Notes: generated by a model from the sequence alone, not told the origin. A stretch of 64,000 nt of DNA from Arenibacter hampyeongensis (GCF_002909255.1 NZ_PIOB01000002.1:682001-746000); one strand, 5' to 3'. Shown: positions 26,990-37,018, counted from the first letter of the stretch. Numbers and translations are program-made.

Positions 26990-28480
26990 TTAAATTCGCT
27001 TCCAGAAATAGGGTGAAAATAAAATCAATACCGTAAATAGTTCCAGCCTGCCCAGGAGCATTAGAAAGCCGCACCACCATTTCCCCAATGCCGGAAGACT
27101 ATTAAAGTTGGCCAAGGGATTTAATGTACCTAAAGCCGGGCCCACATTTCCTAAGGAAGAAGCCGCCCCACCTACGGCGCTTTCAAAGTCCAACCCGAGT
27201 GCACCAAGCACTAAGGAACCAATAATAAACAGCAACATATAGAGTACAAAAAATGCAATGATATTATATACAATGTTTTCCTGTACCGTCTTATTGTTAT
27301 ACCTAACAGGAATAATGGCATTGATATGCAGGGTACGTTTAAATTCCAACAGGCCATTCTTAATAATAAGCAAATGCCTCATGACCTTGATACCACCAGC
27401 GGTAGAACCGGCCGAGCCACCGAGGAAAAACAGCCCAAAAAAGAAAATGGTTAAAAAAGGTGTCCACGAAGTAAAATCTGCAGTAACAAAGCCTGTGGTA
27501 GTAATTACGGAAACTACTTGAAACAAGGTGTGCCTAAAAGCACTTTCAACCTTCCCCAATACCATGGGATGAAAATCGGAAACCGGCACATTAGCCTGAA
27601 AATAAACCACTAAACTTGCAACTATGGTAAAACAAACTATAAAAATGGAGTAAAACTTAAATTCCTCATCCATAATCACTTTTTGCACCCTGCCCTTAAA
27701 GGCATAATAACTAAGTACAAAGTTGCTTCCCGCCAAAAACATGAACAGAATTACAATGTATTGTATCAAAGGTTGATCGTTCCAATAGGCCATACTGGCA
27801 TTCTTGGTCGAAAATCCTCCAGTGGACAAGGTTGCCAAGGAATGATTTATTGCATCAAAAAAAGACATTCCTGCAAGTTTCAACAATATGGTCTCGGCCA
27901 CCGTATAACTAAAATAAATCAACCATAGCCTTTTGGCCGTATCCGTAATCCTAGGGTGAAGTTTGTCTCCGCTAGGTCCGGGTGCTTCCGCAGCAAACAA
28001 CTGCATTCCGCCTATGCCCAAAAGGGGCAAAATGGCAATAGCAAGAACTATAATCCCCATTCCCCCAATCCAATGGGTAAGACTTCTCCACAAAAGAATA
28101 CCTTCCGGCAAAGCCTCTATATCATCTACAATTGAAGCCCCGGTGGTAGTATAACCGGACATGGTCTCAAAAAATGCATTGGTAACATCAGGAATAGCTC
28201 CAGAAAAAAGATAGGGCAACATTCCTGAAGCGGACATTACCAACCACCCAAAAGTAACGATGATATACCCTTCCTTTCGTTTTACCTCCTTTTTATGTTG
28301 GCGCGTATAGAACATGGACAAAACGCCTACCAGCATCGTAACTATGGCAGCAAGGGTAATATCCAATGTAGCGCCATCCTCATAAATTCCACTGACCACT
28401 GCGGCCAAAATCATAAAAAAACCATTGCAAAGCAATAGCAATCCCATGAGGTGAATGATAATTTTAGAATTTAAACCCAT
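26990..28480 (-). CDS. trkH: TrkH-family potassium uptake channel
   Basis: Membrane subunit of a Trk potassium uptake system, 496 residues from ATG 28480, about ten hydrophobic segments. Selectivity-filter-like loops include TTTGASIVDD, STGGFSTKN, TTTGFVTADF and SLGNVGPALG. An in-frame ATG at 28516 would overlap trkA by 35 bp; I prefer 28480, which lies two bases after the trkA stop and begins directly with a membrane helix (IIIHLMGLLLLCNGFF). It forms an operon with trkA, which supplies the nucleotide-binding regulatory ring. Confidence 0.93.
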   Translation of the reverse strand: MGLNSKIIIHLMGLLLLCNGFFMILAAVVSGIYEDGATLDITLAAIVTMLVGVLSMFYTRQHKKEVKRKEGYIIVTFGWLVMSASGMLPYLFSGAIPDVTNAFFETMSGYTTTGASIVDDIEALPEGILLWRSLTHWIGGMGIIVLAIAILPLLGIGGMQLFAAEAPGPSGDKLHPRITDTAKRLWLIYFSYTVAETILLKLAGMSFFDAINHSLATLSTGGFSTKNASMAYWNDQPLIQYIVILFMFLAGSNFVLSYYAFKGRVQKVIMDEEFKFYSIFIVCFTIVASLVVYFQANVPVSDFHPMVLGKVESAFRHTLFQVVSVITTTGFVTADFTSWTPFLTIFFFGLFFLGGSAGSTAGGIKVMRHLLIIKNGLLEFKRTLHINAIIPVRYNNKTVQENIVYNIIAFFVLYMLLFIIGSLVLGALGLDFESAVGGAASSLGNVGPALGTLNPLANFNSLPALGKWWCGFLMLLGRLELFTVLILFSPYFWKRI

Positions 28481-28481
28481 A

Positions 28482-29831
28482 TTACAGGAATAGCTTTTCA
28501 ATTTTTGGAATGGCACTTGGCAAACAACACACCACTACCCTATCTCCTTCGGTAATCTTAAATCCCCCAAGGGCTATAATCCCTTCATTATCTCGGATTA
28601 CACCTCCAATAGTAGCCTCCCTGGGAAACTCGAGCTCCCTAATAATTTTCCCGTTCACTTGGGATGTGGGCTTAACAATGAATTCCAAAATCTCCGCATT
28701 TAAATTATTCAACCTGGTCATTGCAACTATTTCACCTTTTCTGATATGTCTGAAGATATTATTCGCGGCCAATAGTTTTTTATTGAGCAAAGTATCTATA
28801 CCTATAGAATGTGACAATTGAAAATAATCCATGTTTTCCACTAAGGCGATTGTTTTTTTGACATTCTTGGACTTAGCCACCAAGCAAGACATAATGTTCG
28901 TTTCCGAGTTTCCGGTAACAGCAACAAAAGCATCCATTGCCTCCAAATTCTCCTCTTCCAACAGTTCTACATTTCGTCCATCACCATTAATGATAAGGGC
29001 ATTGGGCAGTTCATCTGCCAAATCGAAAGCCTTCTCCTTATTTTTCTCTATTAGTTTAACATTAAATTTATTTCTGCAAAGATCCCGTGCCGTTTTAAAG
29101 CCTACCTTACTTCCTCCCAGTATCATTACGTTTTTGATTTCCTTTTTCTCTTTACCGGTAAGTTTATAAAGTTCATCCAAGCCCTCTTTGGCGGTTATAA
29201 AATACACCTGGTCATTTTCCTTAAAAACGGTATCTCCCCTTGGCACAATGGTATATTGCGTGCCCATCCTTTGAATGGCAATGGGCATAAAGTGTAGTTC
29301 AGGAAATATTTTAGCCGCATCTTTTACCATCTTTCCCACAAAAGGTGCAGTTTTGGGCAAGGAAACGCCTACCATTATCAACAGACCTTCTTCAAATTCG
29401 TAGGTATTGTTAAATGCGGATTGATTTAATAATAGCTGAATTTCTGTGGCCGCCAAAGCCTCTGGTGAAATAAGCTCATCGATACCCAAATCCGAAAATT
29501 TAATGGCTTCTTTATTATGAATAAACTCGGCGTTGGATATACGGGCTATGGTTCGCTTACAACCCAATTGTTTGGCCAACATACACAAGGTAATATTGGT
29601 GGTCTCTGAAGACGTTACACCAATTACCAGGTCCGATTTCTCTACCTGGGCATCCTTTAAAATGGAAATTGAGGTGGCATCGCCCCTAAGCACTCTAATA
29701 TCTAAATGGCTATCCGCATAAGATAAACTGTCCTTATTACAGTCTATCAGCGTAATATCCTGAGATTCGTATGACAATAATTTAGCCAAATGAAATCCTA
29801 CTTCACCTGCTCCTGCAATAATAATTTTCAT
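28482..29831 (-). CDS. trkA: Trk potassium transporter NAD-binding subunit
   Basis: Cytoplasmic gating protein of 449 residues with two RCK_N and two RCK_C domains. MKIIIAGAGEVGFHLAKLL at 1-19 is the first Rossmann glycine loop (GxGxxG), and NVMILGGSKVGFKTARDL near 232 is the second, slightly degenerate copy. RCK_C domains lie at about 145-220 and 370-449. It controls TrkH in response to NAD(H)/ATP. Stop and trkH start are separated by one base, so translation is probably coupled. Confidence 0.95.
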   Translation of the reverse strand: MKIIIAGAGEVGFHLAKLLSYESQDITLIDCNKDSLSYADSHLDIRVLRGDATSISILKDAQVEKSDLVIGVTSSETTNITLCMLAKQLGCKRTIARISNAEFIHNKEAIKFSDLGIDELISPEALAATEIQLLLNQSAFNNTYEFEEGLLIMVGVSLPKTAPFVGKMVKDAAKIFPELHFMPIAIQRMGTQYTIVPRGDTVFKENDQVYFITAKEGLDELYKLTGKEKKEIKNVMILGGSKVGFKTARDLCRNKFNVKLIEKNKEKAFDLADELPNALIINGDGRNVELLEEENLEAMDAFVAVTGNSETNIMSCLVAKSKNVKKTIALVENMDYFQLSHSIGIDTLLNKKLLAANNIFRHIRKGEIVAMTRLNNLNAEILEFIVKPTSQVNGKIIRELEFPREATIGGVIRDNEGIIALGGFKITEGDRVVVCCLPSAIPKIEKLFL

Positions 29832-30184
29832 CTGTTATATAAATTGTTTTTCATCAACCTAAGTGCATAATAATTAAGGGTTGGTCCGGCGTTGTTATAA
29901 TTTCGCACCTTCCGTTACCTAAATTCAATTAAAATGGAAACTACATCTATTTAATTTGTATACCTAAATTTATGACATGGTATTAAATCCATTTTGCTTA
30001 AAAAGTACAGAAGCTTGTTAAGGCCAATTTCAAATATAATCTGAATATAAGCGGCACAAAATTACACAATTAAATTGGGTTGGTTTCCAAAACATGGAAG
30101 TTAAAACAAATAAGAGGCCGCCACTTATTGTAAAAAAATAGAAGTAAAACTTTATGTCTATATAGTATCTTTACCAAAAATAAA
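29832..30184. other. Divergent promoter region trkA / menaquinone methyltransferase
   Basis: 353 bp between divergent genes. TATCTTTA near 30166 is one base off the -7 consensus and lies shortly before the methyltransferase start. Nothing else is recognisable. Confidence 0.45.
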
Positions 30185-30919
30185 ATGATTATGAATAAAA
30201 AGGTAACCCCTTATAAAGATTCAACGCTAGGCAAAAAGGAACAGGTAACAAAAATGTTCGATACCATTTCCGGAAATTACGATGGATTGAACAGGGTAAT
30301 ATCTTTTGGAATAGACATAAAATGGAGAAAGCGCGTTGTGTCCATAGTTTCCGAAAAACATCCGGCAAAGATTTTGGACATCGCTACCGGCACTGGCGAT
30401 TTAGCCATTAATATGACCAAAACAGGTGCGAAGGAAATTATTGGTTTGGACATCTCCCCAGGAATGTTGGAAGTAGGAAAAAGAAAAATAGCTGAAAAAA
30501 AATTGGAGGACATAATTCAATTGATAGTAGGAGACAGCGAAAAACTGCCATTCGAGGCCAATTCCTTTGATGCAATAACCGTTGCCTTTGGCGTTCGGAA
30601 TTTTGAAAATCTAGAAAAAGGTTTATCCGAAATATATAGGGTCTTAAAACCTGGTGGATCCTTTGTCGTTTTGGAAACATCCATCCCCACTAAAACTCCC
30701 TTTAAACAAGGGTATAAATTTTACACCAAACTTATACTTCCTGCCATTGGGAAATTATTCTCCAAGGACCGTAGCGCTTATGCATATCTATCGGAATCCG
30801 CAGCCGCCTTCCCACATGGAGAAGCCTTCAACAATATTTTGAATAAAATTGGGTTTATAGGTATAGACAATAGACCACAAACATTTGGGGTTGCCTCCAT
30901 ATATGTAGCTACAAAGTAA
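30185..30919 (+). CDS. ubiE: Demethylmenaquinone methyltransferase
   Basis: SAM-dependent methyltransferase (UbiE/MenG/COQ5 family, 244 residues) for the last step of menaquinone synthesis. Diagnostic segments are FDTISGNYDGLNRVISFGID, the SAM loop ILDIATGTGDLAIN, GLDISPGMLEVGKRK and DAITVAFGVRNFENLEKGL. Menaquinone is the expected quinone of flavobacteria. A second ATG at 30191 (MNKKVT) is an equally likely start. porT begins three bases after the stop. Confidence 0.95.
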   Translation: MIMNKKVTPYKDSTLGKKEQVTKMFDTISGNYDGLNRVISFGIDIKWRKRVVSIVSEKHPAKILDIATGTGDLAINMTKTGAKEIIGLDISPGMLEVGKRKIAEKKLEDIIQLIVGDSEKLPFEANSFDAITVAFGVRNFENLEKGLSEIYRVLKPGGSFVVLETSIPTKTPFKQGYKFYTKLILPAIGKLFSKDRSAYAYLSESAAAFPHGEAFNNILNKIGFIGIDNRPQTFGVASIYVATK

Positions 30920-30922
30920 AAT

Positions 30923-31618
30923 ATGAAAAACATTCTTATTCTTCTATTGGGTTTTATACTACTTGGCACCAATTCCAATGCCCAGTTTAACGAAAAACCC
31001 GTAATGAACCTTGAAAATGAGGACCAGCCACTATTAAATTGGGGATATTTTTTAGGCTTCAATCAGTACGACTTTAAATTTGAATACAAAGATGATCTAC
31101 CCGATATTCTGGTGGACAAATCCTTCGGATTTAATGTAGGTCTCATTGGTGAACTACGACTCAATAAATTTTTGGACCTGCGGTTTGAACCGGGACTACA
31201 TTACAATCAAAGAAATCTGGGATTTCCAGGTTTTGACAATGAAAGGGACGCTATCCGAGAGGTGAAATCCACCTATATAAACTTTCCGATACTCCTAAAA
31301 GTAAGTACAAAAAGGCTGGGCAATTGGAAACCATTCCTAGTTGGTGGCGCTTCTACCTCCCTAAATCTGGGTAGCAACGAACAAAGTTTAGACGATAACA
31401 GCAATGCGACTTTCCGAATGAAAAAGAACACCTATTATTATGAAATGGGTTTTGGGATAGATTTCTACCTGGAATATTTCAAGTTCACTCCTTCCATCCG
31501 TGGCGTTTTCGCCATTAATGATGAATTGATCCGAGACAACGACCCCAATAGCCCTTGGACAGGCAATGTTGAGGCCATGATGACAAGAGGGCTTTTTATT
31601 AACTTTACGTTTGAATAA
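30923..31618 (+). CDS. porT: Type IX secretion/gliding outer-membrane protein PorT
   Basis: Outer-membrane beta-barrel of 231 residues, with a signal peptide (cleavage after NSNAQ near residue 21) and the YFLGFNQYDFKFEY, GLIGELRLNKFLDLRFEPGLHY and GFGIDFYLEYFKF strands typical of PorT. PorT is required for type IX secretion in Porphyromonas and Flavobacterium. Its position directly behind ubiE (3 bp) is, as I recall, common in flavobacteria and supports the assignment. It implies the organism has a type IX system, although no CTD-bearing cargo was recognised in this window. Confidence 0.9.
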   Translation: MKNILILLLGFILLGTNSNAQFNEKPVMNLENEDQPLLNWGYFLGFNQYDFKFEYKDDLPDILVDKSFGFNVGLIGELRLNKFLDLRFEPGLHYNQRNLGFPGFDNERDAIREVKSTYINFPILLKVSTKRLGNWKPFLVGGASTSLNLGSNEQSLDDNSNATFRMKKNTYYYEMGFGIDFYLEYFKFTPSIRGVFAINDELIRDNDPNSPWTGNVEAMMTRGLFINFTFE

Positions 31619-31622
31619 AGGA

Positions 31623-32345
31623 CTATCCCCTTCTAATCTCGTTTAACAATATAGCTGTTGCCGTTGCCACATTTAAACTTTCTGTAGTTTTATTGCCGAA
31701 CTGTGGTATACTTATTTTTTTGACAATTAAATTCTCAATGGCCCCGGACACCCCGTTGGCCTCATTTCCCATCACCAATACCCCTCTTTTAGGGAATTGT
31801 TCATCATATACCGCCTTGCCATCCATAAATGCCCCGTATACAGGAACGTCTGTTTGGCCAAAAACCAGTTGCAAATCCTCATATACGATATTAACCCTGC
31901 TTATGGAACCCATTGTAGCCTGCAAAACCTTAGGATTATAACAATCTACCGAATTGGGCGAACAAATAAGGTTTGCAATTCCAAACCAATCGCACAGACG
32001 GATAATAGTACCCATATTTCCAGGATCCCGAACATCATCCAAGGCAATGACCCAGTCAGAAAAATCTATAGGCTTTGGCAACGGAAAATGAAAAACACCC
32101 AATACCTTATTGGGCGTGGACAATCCACTCATTTTTTTTAAATCCCCCTCACTTATCAATTCAACAAAATCATTGTTCAAACCCAATACGGATCCATCAG
32201 TGACATATATTTTGTTGACCTTGAGAGTGGATTCCAATAACTCTTTTACAGTCTTAATTCCCTCTACAACAAACAACTTATTTTGCGTTCGGTACTTTTT
32301 TTGCTGTAAATTTTTTATAAATTTTATTTGGCTTTTAACAACCAT
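31623..32345 (-). CDS. TrmH/SpoU-family RNA 2'-O-methyltransferase
   Basis: RNA ribose methyltransferase of 240 residues with a trefoil-knot SPOUT domain. The N-terminal substrate-binding part (residues 5-90, KFIKNLQQKKYRTQNKLFVVEG) is of the SpoU_sub_bind type. The knot motifs are ALDDVRDPGNMGTIIRLCDWFG, VLVMGNEANGVS and ISIPQFGNKTTESLNVATATAI. The target nucleotide, probably in rRNA or tRNA, cannot be assigned. It is divergent from tamL with only about 40 bp between start codons. Confidence 0.92.
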   Translation of the reverse strand: MVVKSQIKFIKNLQQKKYRTQNKLFVVEGIKTVKELLESTLKVNKIYVTDGSVLGLNNDFVELISEGDLKKMSGLSTPNKVLGVFHFPLPKPIDFSDWVIALDDVRDPGNMGTIIRLCDWFGIANLICSPNSVDCYNPKVLQATMGSISRVNIVYEDLQLVFGQTDVPVYGAFMDGKAVYDEQFPKRGVLVMGNEANGVSGAIENLIVKKISIPQFGNKTTESLNVATATAILLNEIRRG

Positions 32346-32355
32346 ACAAATAATG

Positions 32356-32363
32356 TATTTTTG
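32356..32363 (+). promoter_or_regulatory. -7 promoter element TATTTTTG for tamL
   Basis: Exact TAnnTTTG match. A transcript starting about 5-7 bases downstream would exclude upstream in-frame starts at 32328 and, unless leaderless, 32370. This supports ATG 32388 as the tamL start. Confidence 0.55.
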
Positions 32364-32387
32364 ACTTCTATGAGGACACGGTCGTGT

Positions 32388-34964
32388 ATGAAATTCAACA
32401 TTACGAAAATAGGATTATTATTGCTAGTAATTGCAATTACCTCATGCAATGCAATAAAAAGAGTTGGTGATGATGAACTCCTACTAACCAAAAACCTAAT
32501 TTACGCCGATAGTGTTAAAATTACCGGCGAGGATATCCACAGCCTTATTTTTCAAAAACCAAACAGCACCTTATTGGGATACCCCCTTAGATTAAACCTG
32601 TACAATCTTGCCAAGAAAAATCCTGATTCCTCCTATCAGGTATGGTTGCACAAAAAAGAAAAAAGGGAACAGCGCCTCATCAATATTTTATCCAAAAAAC
32701 AGGTGGAAAGATTGGGAGAATCCTTTTTAGTTAAAGGAGCTAGCGTATGGCTCAAGAATATTGGAGAACCACCGGCAATAATAGACACTACAAAAGCAAG
32801 AAGATCATTGCAAAGGTTGAATGCCTATTACAAAAGCAAAGGTTACTTTAATAACAACACCACCTATATCATAGATAGCAGCTCTAGAAAACAAAGGGCC
32901 ATTATTAACTATAAGTTAGATTTGGGCAGTCCCTACCTAATAGATTCCTTAACCACTAAAATTACCTCCTCGGCTTTAGACTCCATCAATAAAGCGAACA
33001 AGAAGAATTCATTTATAAAATCGGGTCAGCAAATAGATTTGGACAATTTCAACAATGAAAGGGAGCGATTGACCAATCTTTTTAGAAACACTGGAATCCA
33101 CAACTTTCAGGAAAGCTCTATTTCCTATGATCTAATTGGCGATACTACCAAACTGGGAAACAATCAAAAATTGGATATTCTTTTGAACATCGAAGATTTA
33201 AAAACAAGAACGGACAATGCCCTTTCCACTTCGGAATATAAGGTTCATTCCTTTAAGAAAATCAACATTTACACCAACTACACCTTTAACAATGGATTGG
33301 ACAGTGTTAACAAGTTGGATTATAAAGACTTTACTATCTACTATCAAGGCAAATTGCGTTACAAGCCAAAAACGCTCACAGATGCCGTTTTTCTTAAAAA
33401 GGATAGTATCTACAGAGAAATTGATCGTATAAGGACCTATAGACAGATTACCAACCTAAACACTTTTAAATATCCCAATATTGAGTTTGTTGAAGATAGT
33501 GTGGCTTCCCAATTAACCGCCAACATCTACCTCTCCCCTCGTCCAAAATATTCCTTGGGCACCGATTTTGATGTAACCCACTCCAATATTCAATTTTTGG
33601 GCATTGCGTTCAGTCCGTCCCTCCAAGCTAGAAATTTGTTTAAAGGTGCGGAAAACCTAAGTATTTCAGGAAGGATAAGCATAGGGGGCTCAAAAGACCC
33701 CAATATAGTCGACGACCGTTTTTTTAACATCTTGGAAGTAGGGGGGGATATCAACCTGAATCTACCCCGAATATGGTTTCCATTCGTAAAAACATCTAGA
33801 ATTATTCCTAATTACATGCTTCCCAAAACCAAATTATCCATGGGAACCAGTTTTCAACAAAATATTGGCCTGGACAAACAGACCTTTAATTCTGTTTTTG
33901 GTTATAATTGGTCACCATCAGATTTTGTAAAGAATACTGCCGAACTTTTAAATGTACAATTCGTTCGCAATGTAAACCCCAATAGATTTTTTACGGTCTA
34001 TCAGAACACCTATGAAAATCTGGATGATATTGCCAACAATTATGAGACCGAACCGGCACTTGCCGCTTTTTATGCGACTGAAGATGGAAGTACAGATCCA
34101 AAATTAATTATACCTGAGGGCACCATGGGTTTTACCAACGCAATCCTAAATGGGGATGTAGCCTCGAGCACAGAAGACTACGACGATATTAGTAGTATTG
34201 AAGAAAGAAGAAAAAGACTTACGGAAAATAATTTGATTTTTGCGAGCAACTACACCTACAACAAGAACAATAAAAATGGCATAACCGATAATGATTTTTA
34301 TCAGTTTAGGTTCAAATTGGAAAGTGCTGGAAATCTATTGTCGGGAATCTCCTATTTAATTCCCTTCGATAAAAGTGATGACAACAAACTCTTGGTTTTC
34401 GGTGTCCCTTATTCCCAATATGTTAAAACGGAGTTCGACTTTATAAAACATTGGAGTTCCTCAGGAAGCAATGTACTGGCCTTTAGAAGTTTTTTCGGCA
34501 TTGCAATACCTTATGGCAATTCGGACAACATCCCTTTTGTAAGAAGTTATTTTGCAGGCGGATCCAACGACAACCGCGCCTGGTTACCATATTCACTGGG
34601 CCCTGGTAGAACAGAGGATGTAAACGACTTTAACGAAGCGAATTTAAAAATTGCTTTAAATTTGGAATATCGGTTTCCGGTAGTAGGCAATATTAAAGGA
34701 GCTATTTTTGCGGATGCCGGTAATATTTGGAATGCCTTAGACAACGTTACCGATGAGAAGGCCAACTTTGAAAACTTTGGCTCCCTGGCAGACATAGCAT
34801 TGGGCACCGGCCTCGGAATTCGTTACGATTTTACGTATTTCGTATTCAGGTTGGATTTGGGCTTTAAAACCTATAATCCGGCAGAAGAATCTTCAAAAAG
34901 ATGGTTTCGAGACTATAATCTGTCAAAGGCCGTATTCAATATAGGTATAAATTATCCTTTTTAG
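32388..34964 (+). CDS. tamL: TamL-like BamA-family outer-membrane lipoprotein
   Basis: Large outer-membrane Omp85/BamA-superfamily protein, 858 residues from ATG 32388. A lipoprotein signal ends in AITSC, which is unusual for Omp85 proteins but typical of Bacteroidota TamL. POTRA-like repeats fill about 25-390, and a 16-stranded barrel fills the C-terminal half with the RSYFAGGSNDNRAW lid-loop motif near 735 and a terminal NIGINYPF. TamL works with TamB in envelope assembly; tamB is not in this window. ORF starts at 32328 and 32370 are rejected because they precede or abut the promoter and hide the signal peptide. Confidence 0.88.
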   Translation: MKFNITKIGLLLLVIAITSCNAIKRVGDDELLLTKNLIYADSVKITGEDIHSLIFQKPNSTLLGYPLRLNLYNLAKKNPDSSYQVWLHKKEKREQRLINILSKKQVERLGESFLVKGASVWLKNIGEPPAIIDTTKARRSLQRLNAYYKSKGYFNNNTTYIIDSSSRKQRAIINYKLDLGSPYLIDSLTTKITSSALDSINKANKKNSFIKSGQQIDLDNFNNERERLTNLFRNTGIHNFQESSISYDLIGDTTKLGNNQKLDILLNIEDLKTRTDNALSTSEYKVHSFKKINIYTNYTFNNGLDSVNKLDYKDFTIYYQGKLRYKPKTLTDAVFLKKDSIYREIDRIRTYRQITNLNTFKYPNIEFVEDSVASQLTANIYLSPRPKYSLGTDFDVTHSNIQFLGIAFSPSLQARNLFKGAENLSISGRISIGGSKDPNIVDDRFFNILEVGGDINLNLPRIWFPFVKTSRIIPNYMLPKTKLSMGTSFQQNIGLDKQTFNSVFGYNWSPSDFVKNTAELLNVQFVRNVNPNRFFTVYQNTYENLDDIANNYETEPALAAFYATEDGSTDPKLIIPEGTMGFTNAILNGDVASSTEDYDDISSIEERRKRLTENNLIFASNYTYNKNNKNGITDNDFYQFRFKLESAGNLLSGISYLIPFDKSDDNKLLVFGVPYSQYVKTEFDFIKHWSSSGSNVLAFRSFFGIAIPYGNSDNIPFVRSYFAGGSNDNRAWLPYSLGPGRTEDVNDFNEANLKIALNLEYRFPVVGNIKGAIFADAGNIWNALDNVTDEKANFENFGSLADIALGTGLGIRYDFTYFVFRLDLGFKTYNPAEESSKRWFRDYNLSKAVFNIGINYPF

Positions 34965-35023
34965 AGCTGAATATTTTATTACTTTTGTCCCATCTTTTTA
35001 ATTAACTACACTAAAATAAAATT

Positions 35024-36091
35024 ATGGCACACAATATTAAACCAGGAGTTGCAACCGGAGATGAGGTACAGGAAATTTTCAATTATGCTAAGGAAAAAGG
35101 ATTTGCTTTACCTGCAGTTAATGTTATAGGATCAAACACAATAAATGGAGTTTTGGAAACTGCCGCCAGTTTAAATGCTCCTGTTATTATACAGTTCTCT
35201 AACGGAGGTGCACAATTTAATGCTGGAAAAGGATTGTCCAATGAAGGTCAACAAGCAGCCATTCTGGGTGCGGTTGCCGGAGCAAAACATGTTCACGAAT
35301 TGGCCGAAGCCTATGGAGCTACCGTAATACTGCACACAGACCATTGTGCCAAAAAATTATTACCTTGGATAGACGGTTTATTGGATGCCAGTGAAAAGCA
35401 TTTTAAAGAAACTGGAAAACCTCTATATAGCTCACACATGATAGACCTATCAGAGGAACCTATAGAGGAGAATATTGAGATTTGCAAAAAGTATCTTGCC
35501 AGAATGAGCAAGATGGGAATGACCTTGGAAATAGAATTGGGAATCACCGGTGGCGAAGAAGATGGTGTGGACAACTCCGATGTGGACGATTCCAAATTAT
35601 ATACCCAGCCAGAGGAAGTGGCATATGCTTATGAGGAGTTATCCAAAGTGAGCCCTAAATTTACCATTGCGGCCGCTTTTGGAAATGTACACGGTGTATA
35701 TAAGCCAGGGAACGTAAAATTGACTCCCAAGATTTTAAAAAATTCCCAGGAATTCATCACTAAGAAATACGGCGTGGAACACAACCATATCGATTTTGTT
35801 TTCCACGGTGGTTCAGGTTCAACCGTTGAAGAAATACGTGAGGGAATAAGTTATGGTGTCATTAAAATGAATATAGATACAGATTTGCAATATGCCTTCC
35901 TGGAAGGAATCAGGGACTATGTTCAAGGCAAAAAAGATTATTTACAATCACAGATAGGTAATCCAAATGGTGCCGACGAGCCCAACAAAAAGCATTATGA
36001 CCCACGTGTATGGCTAAGAGAAGGTGAAAAAACCTTTGTTGCACGTCTAAAAAAGGCTTTTGAAGACCTTAATAACGTGAATACCCTATAA
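35024..36091 (+). CDS. fbaA: Class II fructose-bisphosphate aldolase
   Basis: Zinc-dependent aldolase, 355 residues, cleaving fructose 1,6-bisphosphate to DHAP and glyceraldehyde 3-phosphate. Motifs: FALPAVNVIGSNT, the HTDHCAKKLLPWIDGLL segment with catalytic Asp and first zinc His, GGEEDGVDN, GNVHGVYKPGNVKL with a zinc His, FHGGSGS with another zinc His, and KMNIDTDLQYAF. This is the class IIA (E. coli FbaA) form. accD starts 25 bp after its stop. Confidence 0.97.
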   Translation: MAHNIKPGVATGDEVQEIFNYAKEKGFALPAVNVIGSNTINGVLETAASLNAPVIIQFSNGGAQFNAGKGLSNEGQQAAILGAVAGAKHVHELAEAYGATVILHTDHCAKKLLPWIDGLLDASEKHFKETGKPLYSSHMIDLSEEPIEENIEICKKYLARMSKMGMTLEIELGITGGEEDGVDNSDVDDSKLYTQPEEVAYAYEELSKVSPKFTIAAAFGNVHGVYKPGNVKLTPKILKNSQEFITKKYGVEHNHIDFVFHGGSGSTVEEIREGISYGVIKMNIDTDLQYAFLEGIRDYVQGKKDYLQSQIGNPNGADEPNKKHYDPRVWLREGEKTFVARLKKAFEDLNNVNTL

Positions 36092-36115
36092 TCCCCCAAC
36101 CCTAAAAAAAAACTT

Positions 36116-36976
36116 ATGTCGTCTTGGTTCAAAAGAAAGGAAAAAGGAATACAAACCGCAACCGATCAGAAAAAGGATACTCCAAGAGGCCTTTGGTACA
36201 AATCGCCTACCGGGAAAATTGTTGAGTCCGATGAGTTGGCCAAAAATTATTATGTTAGCCCAGAGGATGATTATCATGTTAGAATAGGTAGTAAGGAGTA
36301 TTTTGAAATTCTATTCGACAAAAACAAATTTACCGAGTTGGATGCCAAATTGTCTTCAAAGGATCCCTTAAAGTTCGAGGATACCAAAAAGTACGTTGAA
36401 CGCTTAAAGGCGGCAGAGGCAAAAACCGGACTTAAGGATGCAGTAAGGACTGCAGTAGGCAAATCGCTGGGTAAGGATGTTGTTATTGCCTGCATGGATT
36501 TTAGCTTTATTGGTGGCTCTATGGGCAGTGTGGTAGGAGAGAAAATTGCGAGGGGCATAGACTATTCCATTAAAAAGAAAATTCCTTTTGTAATGATTTC
36601 CAAATCTGGAGGTGCACGTATGATGGAAGCTGCATTATCACTTATGCAATTGGCCAAAACATCGGCTAAATTGGCGCAACTTGCAGATGCAGGTATTCCC
36701 TATATTTCTTTATGTACAGATCCAACCACCGGAGGAACTACTGCTTCTTATGCCATGCTCGGGGATATAAATATTTCCGAACCTGGGGCATTGATCGGTT
36801 TTGCCGGCCCCCGTGTTGTTAAAGAAGCTACCGGTAAAGAATTGCCGGAAGGGTTTCAGACCGCTGAATTTCTACAAGAGCATGGGTTTTTGGATTTCAT
36901 CGTTCATCGCAGGGATCTTAAAAAGAAAATTAATCTTTATATAGATTTAATAGAAAACAATCCTGTTAGAGGATAG
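36116..36976 (+). CDS. accD: Acetyl-CoA carboxylase carboxyltransferase subunit beta, zinc ribbon cysteines absent
   Basis: Beta subunit of the carboxyltransferase that makes malonyl-CoA for fatty acid synthesis, 286 residues. The crotonase-fold core is clear: [58 protein letters not shown] and [14 protein letters not shown]. The N-terminal segment that holds the four zinc Cys in E. coli aligns well ([15 protein letters not shown] and [14 protein letters not shown]), but the Cys positions are Ser30, Gly33, Ser48 and Asp51. The frame is intact, so this is a zinc-free variant, which I recall as usual in flavobacteria. A terminator follows. Confidence 0.95.
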   Translation: MSSWFKRKEKGIQTATDQKKDTPRGLWYKSPTGKIVESDELAKNYYVSPEDDYHVRIGSKEYFEILFDKNKFTELDAKLSSKDPLKFEDTKKYVERLKAAEAKTGLKDAVRTAVGKSLGKDVVIACMDFSFIGGSMGSVVGEKIARGIDYSIKKKIPFVMISKSGGARMMEAALSLMQLAKTSAKLAQLADAGIPYISLCTDPTTGGTTASYAMLGDINISEPGALIGFAGPRVVKEATGKELPEGFQTAEFLQEHGFLDFIVHRRDLKKKINLYIDLIENNPVRG

Positions 36977-36980
36977 GAAT

Positions 36981-37018
36981 AAAAGGCCCTGATATTTACA
37001 TCGGGGCCTTTTTTTTTG
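36981..37018. terminator. Terminator after accD
   Basis: AAAAGGCCCTGAT (36981-36993) pairs with ATCGGGGCCTTTT (37000-37012), with one T-G pair, then a T run. The A run before it lets it serve the convergent lipoprotein gene too. Confidence 0.9.

Noticed and set aside
28481-28516. ATG 28516 as trkH start
   Set aside because: It overlaps trkA by 35 bp and adds residues before a start that lies neatly after the trkA stop.
36116-36976. AccD as a degraded gene
   Set aside because: Apart from the missing zinc Cys, the frame, length and active-site segments are normal, and I recall similar proteins in flavobacteria.
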